From NCBI RefSeq assembly GCF_001665395.1, contig NZ_LZSG01000044.1:248001-312000 (forward strand): a stretch of DNA of 64,000 nt. The letters run 5' to 3'. Source of the stretch: Mycobacterium sp. 1164966.3. GTDB taxonomy: Bacteria > Actinomycetota > Actinomycetes > Mycobacteriales > Mycobacteriaceae. Numbering within the stretch: the first letter of the stretch is position 1; each line of letters opens with the position of its first letter. The notes under the pieces are model-generated. The model was not told the origin of the DNA. It searched no databases and worked only from the letters and a program-made list of their open reading frames with translations. Of this stretch, positions 8,970 to 17,037 are shown one piece after another. The translations under genes were made by a program, and so were the position numbers.

Positions 8970-10065
8970 GGCGGGACGATACGACGAATGCGTCCTAAAC
9001 CGGGGCGACGAAGCGCACGAATTCATCGCCGAATACTTTCAGGAGAAGCATGTCCTCATGATCGCTGGCGCTGGTTTTGATCCCCGTGCGTGCGTCGCTG
9101 CGCAACAGATGATCAATTCAGGCGCGACTCTCGACCTAGTATTGATCAAGGAGGAGCGACCGTCACCGTCAGATGAGCTCGAGTCTGCCGCTCAAGCAAA
9201 TCTGCAGTCGTTCCTTGCGGTGGTCCCGCAGTTGTCGGTTGTTGACATCCGAGTATTTGATGATGATGGCGCCCTCGTCGGCGGCCGGCGAACTGCCGCC
9301 AAGGTTCAAGAGCTATCGCTCGATAGCGTCGACGAGCTTGTCGTAGACATCAGTGCACTGTCCATCGGCACTAGCTTCCCGATGATTCGGCTACTTGTGG
9401 ATCGAATCCTTGACTCCGGACTCAAGACCAATTTACACATCACAGTTGCTCATAATCCCGCTGTTGATACCGCCATTAGACCGATCGCCGGAGACCGGCC
9501 AGGTTGGGTCCACGGGTTCAGCGCCGAACAGGGCGTTGACCGAGATCCCGAGCCAGCAAAGCTATGGATGCCGCAATTGGCATTCCGCGGAAATCAGGAA
9601 TTGGGGCGAATCTACGAGTTCGTCGGACCGGACGATACTTGTCCGATCGTCCCCTTCCCCGCCAGCGACCCCAGGCTCCCTGACAAGCTGACGATCGAGT
9701 TCCGCGATGAGCTGTTGGAAGTCTGGGAAGTCGACAGTCGAAACCTGGTCTATGCAGACGAAGGAGATCCGCTTGACGTCTACCGAACCATTTTGCGGAT
9801 TGATGATCTCAGGCGTCCGGTCTTTGAGAGCAACGGCGGGTCGACCATCATCGTCTCGCCAACCGGTAGCAAGCTGATGGCTCTGGGATCGCTGATCGCG
9901 TGCATCGAGCGCGATCTGCCAGTCGCGTACCTTGAGGCCGAAGCTTACGAAATGGACGAGGACGCGACTTTGCCTGATGCAAATCCGATGTTGGTCCACC
10001 TCTGGTTGGAGGGTGACGCGTACCTTAATAACCGACCCGCCTTAAGGAAGGGGTCCGACAAGTGA
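8962..10065 (+). CDS. Rossmann-like protein with CARF-like C-terminal motif
   Basis: A 367-residue protein of unknown function. The GTG at 8962 gives an 8-bp overlap with the ATPase gene. The N-terminal part has beta-alpha-beta character with VLMIAGAGFD at 31-40 and an acidic strand LVVDISALSIGTSF at 126-139. Near the C-terminus, IIVSPTGSKLMALGSL (296-311) resembles the loop and following helix of CARF-type ligand-binding domains, where a T/G-rich loop precedes K-x-M. If this holds, it could be the ligand sensor of the operon. There is no obvious nuclease or membrane segment. The function call is inference; the reading frame and operon membership are clear. Confidence 0.65.
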   Translation: MHEAGRYDECVLNRGDEAHEFIAEYFQEKHVLMIAGAGFDPRACVAAQQMINSGATLDLVLIKEERPSPSDELESAAQANLQSFLAVVPQLSVVDIRVFDDDGALVGGRRTAAKVQELSLDSVDELVVDISALSIGTSFPMIRLLVDRILDSGLKTNLHITVAHNPAVDTAIRPIAGDRPGWVHGFSAEQGVDRDPEPAKLWMPQLAFRGNQELGRIYEFVGPDDTCPIVPFPASDPRLPDKLTIEFRDELLEVWEVDSRNLVYADEGDPLDVYRTILRIDDLRRPVFESNGGSTIIVSPTGSKLMALGSLIACIERDLPVAYLEAEAYEMDEDATLPDANPMLVHLWLEGDAYLNNRPALRKGSDK

Positions 10066-11090
10066 GTGTCCGTCGACCGAAGATCTTGGGCGCGGGACTA
10101 GTCGCGCTCGATCTCGTCGTCAGCTCCGATCCAAGCGTCCCGATTCAAGCATGGGCCGGTGGCACGTGCGGCAACGTAATGACGATCTTGTCGTGGCACG
10201 GTTGGGATTCATACCCGATTGCAAGGATGAATGAAGACGCCGCCTCGCAGCGCGTGCGCGCCGACCTAGGTCGATGGGGCGTGCATCTCGATCTAGCTGG
10301 GTGCACACCAGTCTCGGACACACCCATCGTTGTTCAGGAAGTTCGGCGTTCAATGCAAGGCAAAGCTACTCACAAATTCTCATGGGAGTGCCTTCGTTGT
10401 GGTGGTTGGCTTCCATCGTTTAAACCTGTCACCCGACAGGTTGTCGAACAAGCGCAATCGGCCCTACCAGGAACATCAGTCTTCTTCTTTGACCGAGTTT
10501 CCCGGGGAACGCTCGAACTCGCTTCCCTCGCTTCGGATTCCGGCGCGTTAGTATTCTTCGAGCCATCGGGCCGTGGCGACCAACGCTTATTCGCAGAAGC
10601 GCTCGAACTGTCGCATGTGGTGAAGTACTCTAACCAGCGCATCTCCGACCTGGCTGACGAAAGTCCTGCTGATAATCGGATGCTCGAGGTTCAGACCCTC
10701 GGAATGCACGGATTGCGCTACAGGACGCCTCATCGCAAGCGTCACGACGGGTGGCGCGCCTTGGAGGCAGTCCCCGCTGCCCGCACTGTTGACTCGTGCG
10801 GCTCCGGAGATTGGTGTACGGCCGGCATGATCGCAACGATGGCAGCCGGAGGACGAGCCACCTTCGAAAGTTCGACGCTCACCGAGATTAAGGACGGGCT
10901 TGTGTACGGGCAAGAGCTCGCCGCCTGGAATTGCGCATTCGAAGGCGCTCGGGGAGGCATGTACTCCAGCCTGGCCGCCAATGCGCCACTGATGACGCGC
11001 GTTCGAAAGACCGCACTAGCCAACCGGGCATTCGAAAAGCGGGAGGCGCCGCTCAGCCTTTTACACTGTCCGAAGTGCGATGTTGCTTAA
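10062..11090 (+). CDS. PfkB/ribokinase-family carbohydrate or nucleoside kinase
   Basis: A 342-residue kinase of the PfkB family, starting at GTG 10062 inside the previous stop codon. The N-terminal glycine-rich motif AGGTCGNV lies at 32-39 and the C-terminal PfkB signature DSCGSGDWCTAG at 244-255, with GSGD holding the catalytic aspartate (Asp250). Two CxxC pairs are unusual for the family: C110/C113 (WECLRCGGW) in the lid region and C336/C339 (HCPKCDVA) at the extreme C-terminus; together they could bind zinc. Family members phosphorylate sugars, nucleosides or sugar phosphates. As last gene of the operon it is followed by a stem-loop terminator at 11093. Confidence 0.82.
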   Translation: MSVRRPKILGAGLVALDLVVSSDPSVPIQAWAGGTCGNVMTILSWHGWDSYPIARMNEDAASQRVRADLGRWGVHLDLAGCTPVSDTPIVVQEVRRSMQGKATHKFSWECLRCGGWLPSFKPVTRQVVEQAQSALPGTSVFFFDRVSRGTLELASLASDSGALVFFEPSGRGDQRLFAEALELSHVVKYSNQRISDLADESPADNRMLEVQTLGMHGLRYRTPHRKRHDGWRALEAVPAARTVDSCGSGDWCTAGMIATMAAGGRATFESSTLTEIKDGLVYGQELAAWNCAFEGARGGMYSSLAANAPLMTRVRKTALANRAFEKREAPLSLLHCPKCDVA

Positions 11091-11092
11091 GT

Positions 11093-11122
11093 GCTGGTTT
11101 TGCGTCGCGAACCAGCCGTTTT
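11093..11122 (+). terminator. Intrinsic terminator of the five-gene operon
   Basis: Immediately after the kinase stop, GCTGGTT (11093-11099) pairs perfectly with AACCAGC (11110-11116) across a 10-base loop, followed by CGTTTTC. This is a short intrinsic-type terminator and also sits between convergent transcription units, since the phage-like genes run on the minus strand. Confidence 0.6.
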
Positions 11123-11418
11123 CACAGCGTCGGATAGCGAAAACCGTTGCGCAGCGGTTAATCCGGCAGGGCAGATTGTCGATATCGCGGTAATCTAATC
11201 TCGAAAACATCGACACTGAATGTGAGCTGCTGTGCTTCCGCCACGTAGTACTTGGGCACTGGCACACGGGCCTGTATCCAGACGCTGGGAATGCTGTGAT
11301 CCAGGCGCTGGGAATGCTGTGATGCAGATCGTGCAGCCGCACCGTTGTCAGTGAAACTACGTTAGGCTTCGTCGGATCGTGCGCTTGTTCGGCGCGATCG
11401 AATCGGCTAATCGGATTA
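11123..11418. other. Intergenic spacer with a short tandem repeat
   Basis: About 300 bases without a convincing gene between the convergent kinase and phage-like genes. The recognisable content is a 23-bp tandem repeat described separately at 11276-11327. No tRNA, att core or promoter could be recognised. Confidence 0.5.
11276..11327. repeat. 23-bp tandem repeat, about 2.3 copies
   Basis: The unit starts ATCCAGACGCTGGGAATG and ends CTGTG. Copy 1 is 11276-11298 and copy 2 is 11299-11321, differing at one base (A to G at the seventh position). A third copy begins at 11322 but decays after about 6 bases. Too few copies for a CRISPR and no spacers. Confidence 0.85.
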
Positions 11419-11943
11419 TCAATTTACCTCGGCGTCGATTGAAGCGGCCAATCCCTGGTCATCATTACCGATGTGGCGCCGAGGGTGCGCCTCAAGGGCA
11501 ACTCGCGATCGACGGAATTCAGCGCGCGAGCCGCCTTCGAGCACCATGAGGTTGTCGAGTATCTGCTCGTACGGCTTCGGAGGTCCGACTTCTACTTCGA
11601 CTGCGTTCTTCGCCGCAAGCCCGGCCCGATCGAGTGCGTCGCGGATCGCCGCAAGCTTCACCGAATCAGTTACATTGGCGTCGGTCGCCATCTTCAGCAG
11701 CTCGCAAGCCATCCGGTCCGCGGCTTCCTCGATACGCTGCCGAGCTTTGCGTTTCACTTGCGGCGCCTTCGCACCATGAAAATCACACACGTTGGTTCCT
11801 CGGCGTGCAGCATTCTTGCATCGGTCTCCATTCTTCCGATGTGCGGTGCAACGTCTCTCTGGATGGGCACTCCGGGCCCACCGATCGATAGGTTCGGTGC
11901 TCGATAGGTCACTCATCCTCATCTCCGTCCGATTCGGCCACAT
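11419..11943 (-). CDS. Phage-type small protein with Cys/His zinc motif
   Basis: The 174-residue protein has a compact N-terminal Cys/His array: C-x8-C-x11-C-x2-H within RCTAHRKNGDRC and NVCDFHG, then a basic helical segment (VKRKARQRIEEAADRM) and a second helical region. This pattern recurs in small proteins of mycobacteriophages and related elements, often near packaging or replication genes, where the function is unassigned. Several ATG codons lie near the N-terminus; the true start may be at the second or third. It follows the PrimPol gene on the same strand with about 270 bp between, and converges with the kinase operon. Confidence 0.6.
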   Translation of the reverse strand: MWPNRTEMRMSDLSSTEPIDRWARSAHPERRCTAHRKNGDRCKNAARRGTNVCDFHGAKAPQVKRKARQRIEEAADRMACELLKMATDANVTDSVKLAAIRDALDRAGLAAKNAVEVEVGPPKPYEQILDNLMVLEGGSRAEFRRSRVALEAHPRRHIGNDDQGLAASIDAEVN

Positions 11944-12040
11944 CCGCTGCCGCCGCTGAGTAAGTCATGCGATTTGTTCTGCATCAGTGCCATAGCGGAT
12001 TGCTGTCGCCGGCGACGCTTCATCGAGACGTCAGGGTGTT

Positions 12041-12189
12041 CACCGTGGACAAGGTGTACCTCCTGAGCCAGAGCGTTCAAACGGTGGCTCGCACGCGATT
12101 GATAAGATTCCATTTCTCGTGCTGGAACTCTCAACCTACGCAAGCTGCTTTCCGCTACCGCGTACACCGTGTCCACCCTGTACACGGTG
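12041..12189. repeat. Pair of inverted iteron-like motifs and a dyad beside the primase gene
   Basis: Two related about 20-bp motifs face each other. CACCGTGGACAAGGTGTACC at 12041-12060 on the plus strand matches the minus-strand sequence of 12170-12189 in about 16 of 20 bases. The second copy also contains a perfect dyad: CACCGTGT at 12165-12172 and ACACGGTG at 12182-12189 with a 9-base loop. Their place just downstream of a replication protein gene suggests protein-binding sites, for example an origin or operator; this is inference. Confidence 0.45.
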
Positions 12190-12217
12190 GAGGCAACGCC
12201 ACCCCCACACCCTTGCC

Positions 12218-14563
12218 TCATTTGCTGGCTTCCTCACCGCTCAGCCGTAGTACAAAGCCCTCGGGCCCGCTATTGACCGACGGCAGCTTGTCGACGCGCC
12301 CAGAATCAACCAGAATTGCTTCGGCGTCGTCAAAGTGGGCTCGATCGCCGTACCTAATAGCACGGCGTAGTTCTGACCGCGCGAGCTCACCGCCGGATTC
12401 TTTTAGCTTCCGGACTATTTTGTCGGCGACGCGTTGTATCTGACTATCTCGCACCACCCCGCTCTTGACAGCCTCTCGCACTCCTTCGGCGCGGCCGCGG
12501 GACAGATTCTCCGCGTTGGCTTTGGACCGCAGCAGAGCTACGACGCCACGACGGGTGCGATCGGATACCGCCATGACTATTCCTGCCAAATGCCAATCGT
12601 CGTCAGAGATTTGGTCGGTTCGGCCGCCGAGCCACATAAGTCCAACGGCAACCTTTAATCGGCACAACAACCTGTGTCCGTCGAGCGGATCGGCCGCACT
12701 ACCGCGCAGCATCGCCACCCGGTGGAAATCGACAGCCCGCTTTGCAACATCAGGAACCCCAAGTTCACGCAGAGCGGCTGGTGTGACCGGGATATCCAGC
12801 TGGGTTTGCGGTGCTGTCGGCGTCACCCCATGGCCAACCTGTTGCGGCCACCGCGGAAGATGACGACCAGCAGGTAGATCGGGGACTTCATCAGGGGCAT
12901 CGGCGTCGTCGCTCGGCAGCCACACGAACCGTTGTGGGGTTCCGCCGTCGGCGTCGTCAAGAAGCGCTCTACCGCGTCCCGGCTGCACACCTACGGTCAG
13001 ACACAGCCGGTAGCGGTGCGCGCACAATCGCACAGCCTTGGCCGGGTCGGCATAGGAGAAGCCGAGCTCCTCGCCACTGTAGGCGGATCGCAACTGCGGC
13101 AATAGGGTCGCGCTGTTGCGGTTGGTCAGTGCGATCAGATTGTCGACCTCTGGAGCGTCGAACAGCACCGCCGCGCGTAGCCCGTGTTGTACCCAGGGTC
13201 CCGTTTTGCCGACGCGTTGTTTGAAGGCGAATACCTTCGCAAGACCTTCACCGCTGCCCACCGTGGCAGTGAAGACATCCTCGTCAGTGTCGAGCCAGTC
13301 GGCGGCAGCTCCGCTCGCGCCACCCTTACCGGCGCCACTGGGGCCGACCAGCGCGACAAACATGTTCAGGCTCGCATGGGAGCCCACAAGGGGCGGCAGT
13401 ACGACCGTCGGCGGTATCACCGCTACGGCCCGGGCCAAGGCATAGCCAAACACCGCCCAGGGCCCGACCCGTCGCGCTCGCGCGAATTGCCGCAATCTGC
13501 GGAGTTCGTCGCGTGCAGCCCAAAATGCGTCCTCATCGATTTGGGTCGGCTCTATATCGGGCGACGACTCAGCTGATCGAATAGTTGAAGAAATCTCAGC
13601 CTCCGCCAGCCCGCTCTTCCGAGCCGCCGAGGTCAGGCCTGCAATCAGGTCTTCGCTGAGGTCACCTTGGCGCGCCGCGTCTTTCGCTGCTCCGAACAGA
13701 GTGGTGTTGCGGCGCCCGTCAGCTGCATTCTTTACCCGCTCAACGAGACATTCCGGCGAGAACGTCTGGTAGGCGTCACTATTCACCCACGATGCCGAGT
13801 TCTCATCGTCACCGTTGACATCGGCATATACAACCGCGGTATTAGCGCGCGCACATTCGTCGTGTCCGATACCGAATCTGTCGAGCGCGCTTATGACTTC
13901 GGCAATGCTGATCGGCTCACCGCCATGTCGGCGTGCGATGACCTCGCATGGTTTCTGGCCGTCCTTATAATTCAACGTCCCTGGTACTCGCAGGATACGG
14001 TCGAGGTTGAACACGTTATCAATCTTGGCTACGAGATATTTGGCGGCGACGGCACGGACTAGGTTGCCCCATCGGTCCATGAGCTCTCTTGCAGAGGCAA
14101 TACCAAAGTTTTCGTCTACCTCATCGCTTAGCCGCCAGTACGGGTGAAGCCCATGGCCGCTGTGCACGACAGCCACTGGTGCAGTTCCGAGGATCTCGGA
14201 CAGGTCATCGATGATCGCATCGCATGTCGCGTAATCGGGGCACTTTCCTTCTCCCACATCGAGATCGGCCCAAAGCGCCACCAAGTCGACGCAATCTGCG
14301 GCGGAGCCCTTCTGTCCCCGCTGTAGTCCTGAGCGCCGGCTATTGACGCCGAACCAGACGTCCGTCGGCTGGCGGAGCGTGTTAACAAACTCGACCGCCT
14401 CGCGAATACCCGTGACGACCGTTGCCATGAACTCTCCGCCGACGGGCTTGGAACAGATCGCTATTCGATCAGATTCAGTGTGGCCGATCATCGCCAACAA
14501 TTGCCCGAAGTCGACCTGACTGGCTTCCGTCGCGTCGTCTTTGCCGCTGTCGGGTGTCATCAC
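12218..14563 (-). CDS. PrimPol / DUF3987-like replication protein
   Basis: A 781-residue replication protein of mobile elements. The N-terminal about 280 residues look like an archaeo-eukaryotic primase (PrimPol) domain: LWADLDVGEG with two acidic metal ligands, VVHSGHGLHPYWRL, and DRILRVPGTLNYKD. The C-terminal half has a P-loop, GPSGAGKG, in the context of a DUF3987/YfjI-like helicase-type ATPase domain (LNMFVALVGPSGAGKG). Such proteins prime and unwind DNA for phage, satellite or plasmid replication. The GTG start overlaps the stop of the excisionase-like gene by 4 bp. The frame is uninterrupted, so replication capacity may persist although the integrase is broken. Confidence 0.8.
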   Translation of the reverse strand: MMTPDSGKDDATEASQVDFGQLLAMIGHTESDRIAICSKPVGGEFMATVVTGIREAVEFVNTLRQPTDVWFGVNSRRSGLQRGQKGSAADCVDLVALWADLDVGEGKCPDYATCDAIIDDLSEILGTAPVAVVHSGHGLHPYWRLSDEVDENFGIASARELMDRWGNLVRAVAAKYLVAKIDNVFNLDRILRVPGTLNYKDGQKPCEVIARRHGGEPISIAEVISALDRFGIGHDECARANTAVVYADVNGDDENSASWVNSDAYQTFSPECLVERVKNAADGRRNTTLFGAAKDAARQGDLSEDLIAGLTSAARKSGLAEAEISSTIRSAESSPDIEPTQIDEDAFWAARDELRRLRQFARARRVGPWAVFGYALARAVAVIPPTVVLPPLVGSHASLNMFVALVGPSGAGKGGASGAAADWLDTDEDVFTATVGSGEGLAKVFAFKQRVGKTGPWVQHGLRAAVLFDAPEVDNLIALTNRNSATLLPQLRSAYSGEELGFSYADPAKAVRLCAHRYRLCLTVGVQPGRGRALLDDADGGTPQRFVWLPSDDADAPDEVPDLPAGRHLPRWPQQVGHGVTPTAPQTQLDIPVTPAALRELGVPDVAKRAVDFHRVAMLRGSAADPLDGHRLLCRLKVAVGLMWLGGRTDQISDDDWHLAGIVMAVSDRTRRGVVALLRSKANAENLSRGRAEGVREAVKSGVVRDSQIQRVADKIVRKLKESGGELARSELRRAIRYGDRAHFDDAEAILVDSGRVDKLPSVNSGPEGFVLRLSGEEASK

Positions 14564-14790
14564 GATGCGGGCAAGTCTGTGCGTTCGCGTCGATTGCCAA
14601 TAAGCCAGGCTTCAACATCGCGGCGCCGGTAGTAAATTCGTCGCGTCACTTTGACGAATACAGGTCCGTTCCCTTTGTGCCGCAGCGCTGCCCAGGTTTG
14701 GGTCGTCGTTCCTCGAAACAGCGTTGACATAGCACTCGCGGGGATCAGCTCGTCCTCCCCGTAATCGTTGAGCTGCCGAACAATGGTCAT
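14560..14790 (-). CDS. Excisionase-like helix-turn-helix protein
   Basis: A 76-residue basic protein with a MerR/AlpA-like winged helix: IPASAMSTLFRGTTTQTWAAL followed by the wing VFVKVTRRIYYRRRDVEAWL, the hallmark of small excisionases and phage regulators. It is the first gene of the leftward unit leading into the PrimPol gene and lies divergent to the XRE repressor, so the 14791-14914 gap should hold both promoters. It is probably the recombination directionality factor for the neighbouring integrase, or an activator of the replication unit. Confidence 0.7.
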   Translation of the reverse strand: MTIVRQLNDYGEDELIPASAMSTLFRGTTTQTWAALRHKGNGPVFVKVTRRIYYRRRDVEAWLIGNRRERTDLPAS

Positions 14791-14914
14791 CAGCCGAGCC
14801 TCGCAATCCTGGTGTAATCAAATTGAGTACGTATCGTTCCGTTTATGATGACACTATTGCAGCACGACATGCCGCACTTGTGCAAGATTAACTTGCGGAC
14901 GTACTGTATCCAAC
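14791..14914. promoter_or_regulatory. Divergent control region between excisionase-like and repressor genes
   Basis: This 124-bp AT-richer gap separates the leftward xis/PrimPol unit from the rightward XRE/integrase unit, the layout of a lysogeny switch. TTGTGCAA at about 14877-14884 is a palindromic octamer and CTTGTGCAAG extends it to 10 bp. TACGTA- and GTAC-containing segments occur on both sides. These could be repressor operators, but I cannot prove which. Confidence 0.4.
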
Positions 14915-15379
14915 ATGGGTACTAACGCTGTTCGGCGTGGACCAACCGCTGACACTGTTGCCGAAAACGTCAAACGCATTCGTGAAGCCCATCGTCTCGG
15001 CCTCCGGGCTCTGGCGGCCCGGCTAGCCGACGCTGGGCGTCCGCTCACGCATACCGCACTTGACAAGATCGAGCGGGGGACTCGCCGCGTCGACGTTGAC
15101 GATCTTATGGCCCTGGCGGTCGCACTAGGGGTTTCGCCGCTTCGATTCTTGATGCCGTACACGGCAGCTGGGCATGATGAGGTACAAGCAACGTGTCGAC
15201 CGTCCGAACCCGCGCACTTACTGTGGGATGTTCTGCGCGCGGCACCTTTTCGCGAGACTGACGGCACAATGAATTACCGTCTCTGTCTCGATTCCACCCC
15301 GGATTGGGCTGTCGCCGACCTTGGGATCACTGTCGCCTTTGCTGATTTCAATCGGGAGGCCGAAAATGGCAACGATTGA
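14915..15379 (+). CDS. XRE-family (Cro/CI-like) transcriptional repressor
   Basis: A 154-residue regulator with an N-terminal helix-turn-helix at about 14-70: VAENVKRIREAHRLGLRALA, then LTHTALDKIERGTRRVDVDDL, the typical XRE recognition-helix pattern. The C-terminal half is not recognised and lacks an obvious LexA-type peptidase. ATG at 14915 has no good ribosome-binding site, so the transcript may be leaderless. Its stop overlaps the ATG of the integrase by 14 bp, so repressor and integrase are co-transcribed. Likely maintains the integrated state of the element. Confidence 0.8.
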   Translation: MGTNAVRRGPTADTVAENVKRIREAHRLGLRALAARLADAGRPLTHTALDKIERGTRRVDVDDLMALAVALGVSPLRFLMPYTAAGHDEVQATCRPSEPAHLLWDVLRAAPFRETDGTMNYRLCLDSTPDWAVADLGITVAFADFNREAENGND

Positions 15380-16489
15380 GAGATATCAAACCTCAGAGGG
15401 CGCAACCCGTTACATGGTCCGCTACCGAACTCCGCATCACACACAAACGAAGAAGCGTGGATTTACCACCAAGCGCGCGGCCGAGGCGTTCGCCAACACA
15501 GTCGAGTCGAGAAGCTCACCGGCAACTACGTCTCGCCGTCGCTCGGTGAGGTCACCGTCGGCGAGTTGGGGAAGGAATGGCTTGCCCGCCAGGCGCACCA
15601 TAAAGCCAGTTGGTCGGCGCGCTTGGAATCGGTATGGCGTGTCCACGTGGAACCAAAATGGGGTCGCCGCCGCATCGTGGACATTCGTCGGACTGAGGTT
15701 CAAACGTGGGTCGCCGAATTTGAGCTCTCAGCATCGTCCGTGGCCCATGCCCACACCGTGCTCGCAGGCATCCTCGACGATGCGGTGGCCGACCGACGAC
15801 TTGCTGCCAACCCAGCCAGAGGTGTCAAGCTTCCCCGCAAGACACCGAAGACCCGTAATTACCTGACCGCAGCGCAGGTGTTGACGCTGGCCGACGAGTC
15901 CAAACACTCCGAGATCGTGTTGCTTCTCGCGACGACTGGCCTCCGTTGGGGCGAGATGGCCGCGCTTCGGGTCCGTGACGTCGACCTAAGTCGTGGCCGT
16001 ATTCGTGTGGAACGATCGGCGTCCAAAGTCAACGCCAAGACGATTATCGGCACCACCAAGACGCATACAGCGCGCACGGTGGCGGTCTCGACTTCGGTGC
16101 TCAAGCTGCTCGCGCCGACAATGGTCGGCAAGTCTCCCGACGAACTGTTGTGGCGCAGGTCCGATGGGCAGCCATTGCGGCCCCCAACGACGACGCACTG
16201 GTTTGGCGCGGCGGTCAAACGGTGCCAGGCGGCAGATGAGAAGTTCCCTCGGGTCACCGTCCATGAACTGCGGCACACGGCGGCGTCGTTGATGATCGCC
16301 TCCGGCGCCAACGTCAAGACGGTGCAGTCCCAGCTTGGGCACAAAACGGCGACGATGACGCTCGATCAATACGGGCATCTGTTCCCTGATGACCTCGACG
16401 ATGTGGCCGACAAAATGGACGACCTCGTTTCAGAATGTGCCCAAATTGTGCCCAAAAAGGAAGCAGGCCAAGACCAAAATATACCCTGA
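15366..16489 (+). pseudogene. Tyrosine integrase, frameshifted near residue 47
   Basis: The N-terminal arm-binding part begins at ATG 15366 (MATIERYQTSEG, FTTKRAAEAFANTVE), but the rest of the protein (VEKLTGNYV, then the core and catalytic domain) is in a different frame. The switch lies at about 15501-15511 in GTCGAGTCGAGAAG; adding one G would restore a single 374-residue frame reading TVEVEKL. The catalytic domain is otherwise complete: Arg in TTGLRWGEMAAL, HELRH, LGHKTATMTLDQYG with the tyrosine nucleophile. A TTG at 15566 could restart a shorter core-plus-catalytic protein. It ends 16 bp before the 3' end of ssrA, as expected for an integrase using tmRNA as its attachment target. True mutation versus sequencing error is undecided. 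Confidence 0.8.
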
Positions 16490-16505
16490 CCTGCTTCTTC
16501 TTTTG

Positions 16506-16540
16506 TGGAGCTGCCGGGAATCGAACCCGGGTCCTACGGC
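16506..16540. other. Probable attachment site (ssrA 3' end)
   Basis: The T-arm and acceptor strand of ssrA lie immediately beside the integrase stop codon at 16489. Integrases of this type recombine into the 3' end of tRNA or tmRNA genes and regenerate it. I did not find a second copy of the T-arm sequence within 1-16505, so the partner att site is probably left of the window, or has been lost. Confidence 0.5.
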
Positions 16541-16737
16541 ATTCCCTCAAGGCTTCTCCGTGCGCAGTTCGCTATGCCTCTGCTCGGATCTCCTGGTCCC
16601 GCGAACTAGCCAGGATGACGATCCCAGTCGCTGTGATTGTCCCGATGAGTCCCGCGACCGAACTCATCGGTGGATCCCTCTAGCTGATGCCGGGGTCCGG
16701 GTCGAGGGCGTTCCCGGTCCGACAGACTAGCTGTCGC

Positions 16738-16776
16738 TTAGGCAGCGAGAGCGTAGTCGCGCTGATGTGAATCGGC
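16738..16776 (-). other. tmRNA tag-peptide reading frame
   Basis: Read on the minus strand, GCC GAT TCA CAT ... GCT GCC TAA encodes ADSHQRDYALAA then stop. This is the mycobacterial type of tag, ending in the Ala-Leu-Ala-Ala degron recognised by Clp proteases. Confidence 0.95.
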
Positions 16777-17037
16777 GCTTATATGGTTGCAACGACGCTT
16801 ACGGTGGTCTCTTGCCTGCACCGGCACGCTTCCCTTGATTCGATGCGCGAAGTCGAAACCTTTCAGCCCCTTGTCTTTGCTGCTTCGAGCATCCCCGCCA
16901 ATTTTCGGCAGGACCATCAATGGTACGCCGGAATCAACACGCGGCAACGCAATTAACTTCCGGGGCCGGGCCGGCCAAAGCCGAACGGCCCCCGATCGAT
17001 TCCGGAGGCCGCTCGACTGACTGGCTGCGTTGGCCGG

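Larger units (their letters stand above)
16506..16870 (-). ncRNA. ssrA: Transfer-messenger RNA (tmRNA)
   Basis: The minus strand begins GGGGCTGAAAGGTTTCGACT at 16870, the universal tmRNA 5' end, and finishes with a T-arm GGGTTCGATTCCCGG and acceptor strand CAGCTCC at 16507-16513 with discriminator A at 16506; the CCA is not encoded in full. Length is about 365 nt. The resume codon and tag are at 16738-16776. tmRNA with SmpB rescues stalled ribosomes and tags the nascent protein for proteolysis. smpB lies about 2.2 kb away on the same strand. The 3' end borders the integrative island, so the gene is also the probable attachment site. Confidence 0.97.

Noticed and set aside
11276-11327. CRISPR array
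   Set aside because: The copies are adjacent with no spacers, only about 2.3 copies, and no cas genes are present.
13116-14062. Plus-strand genes inside the PrimPol gene
   Set aside because: They are antisense shadows of a well-supported PrimPol/DUF3987 gene.
16389-16730. Plus-strand gene overlapping the tmRNA
   Set aside because: The sequence is explained by the antisense of ssrA and the end of the integrase.
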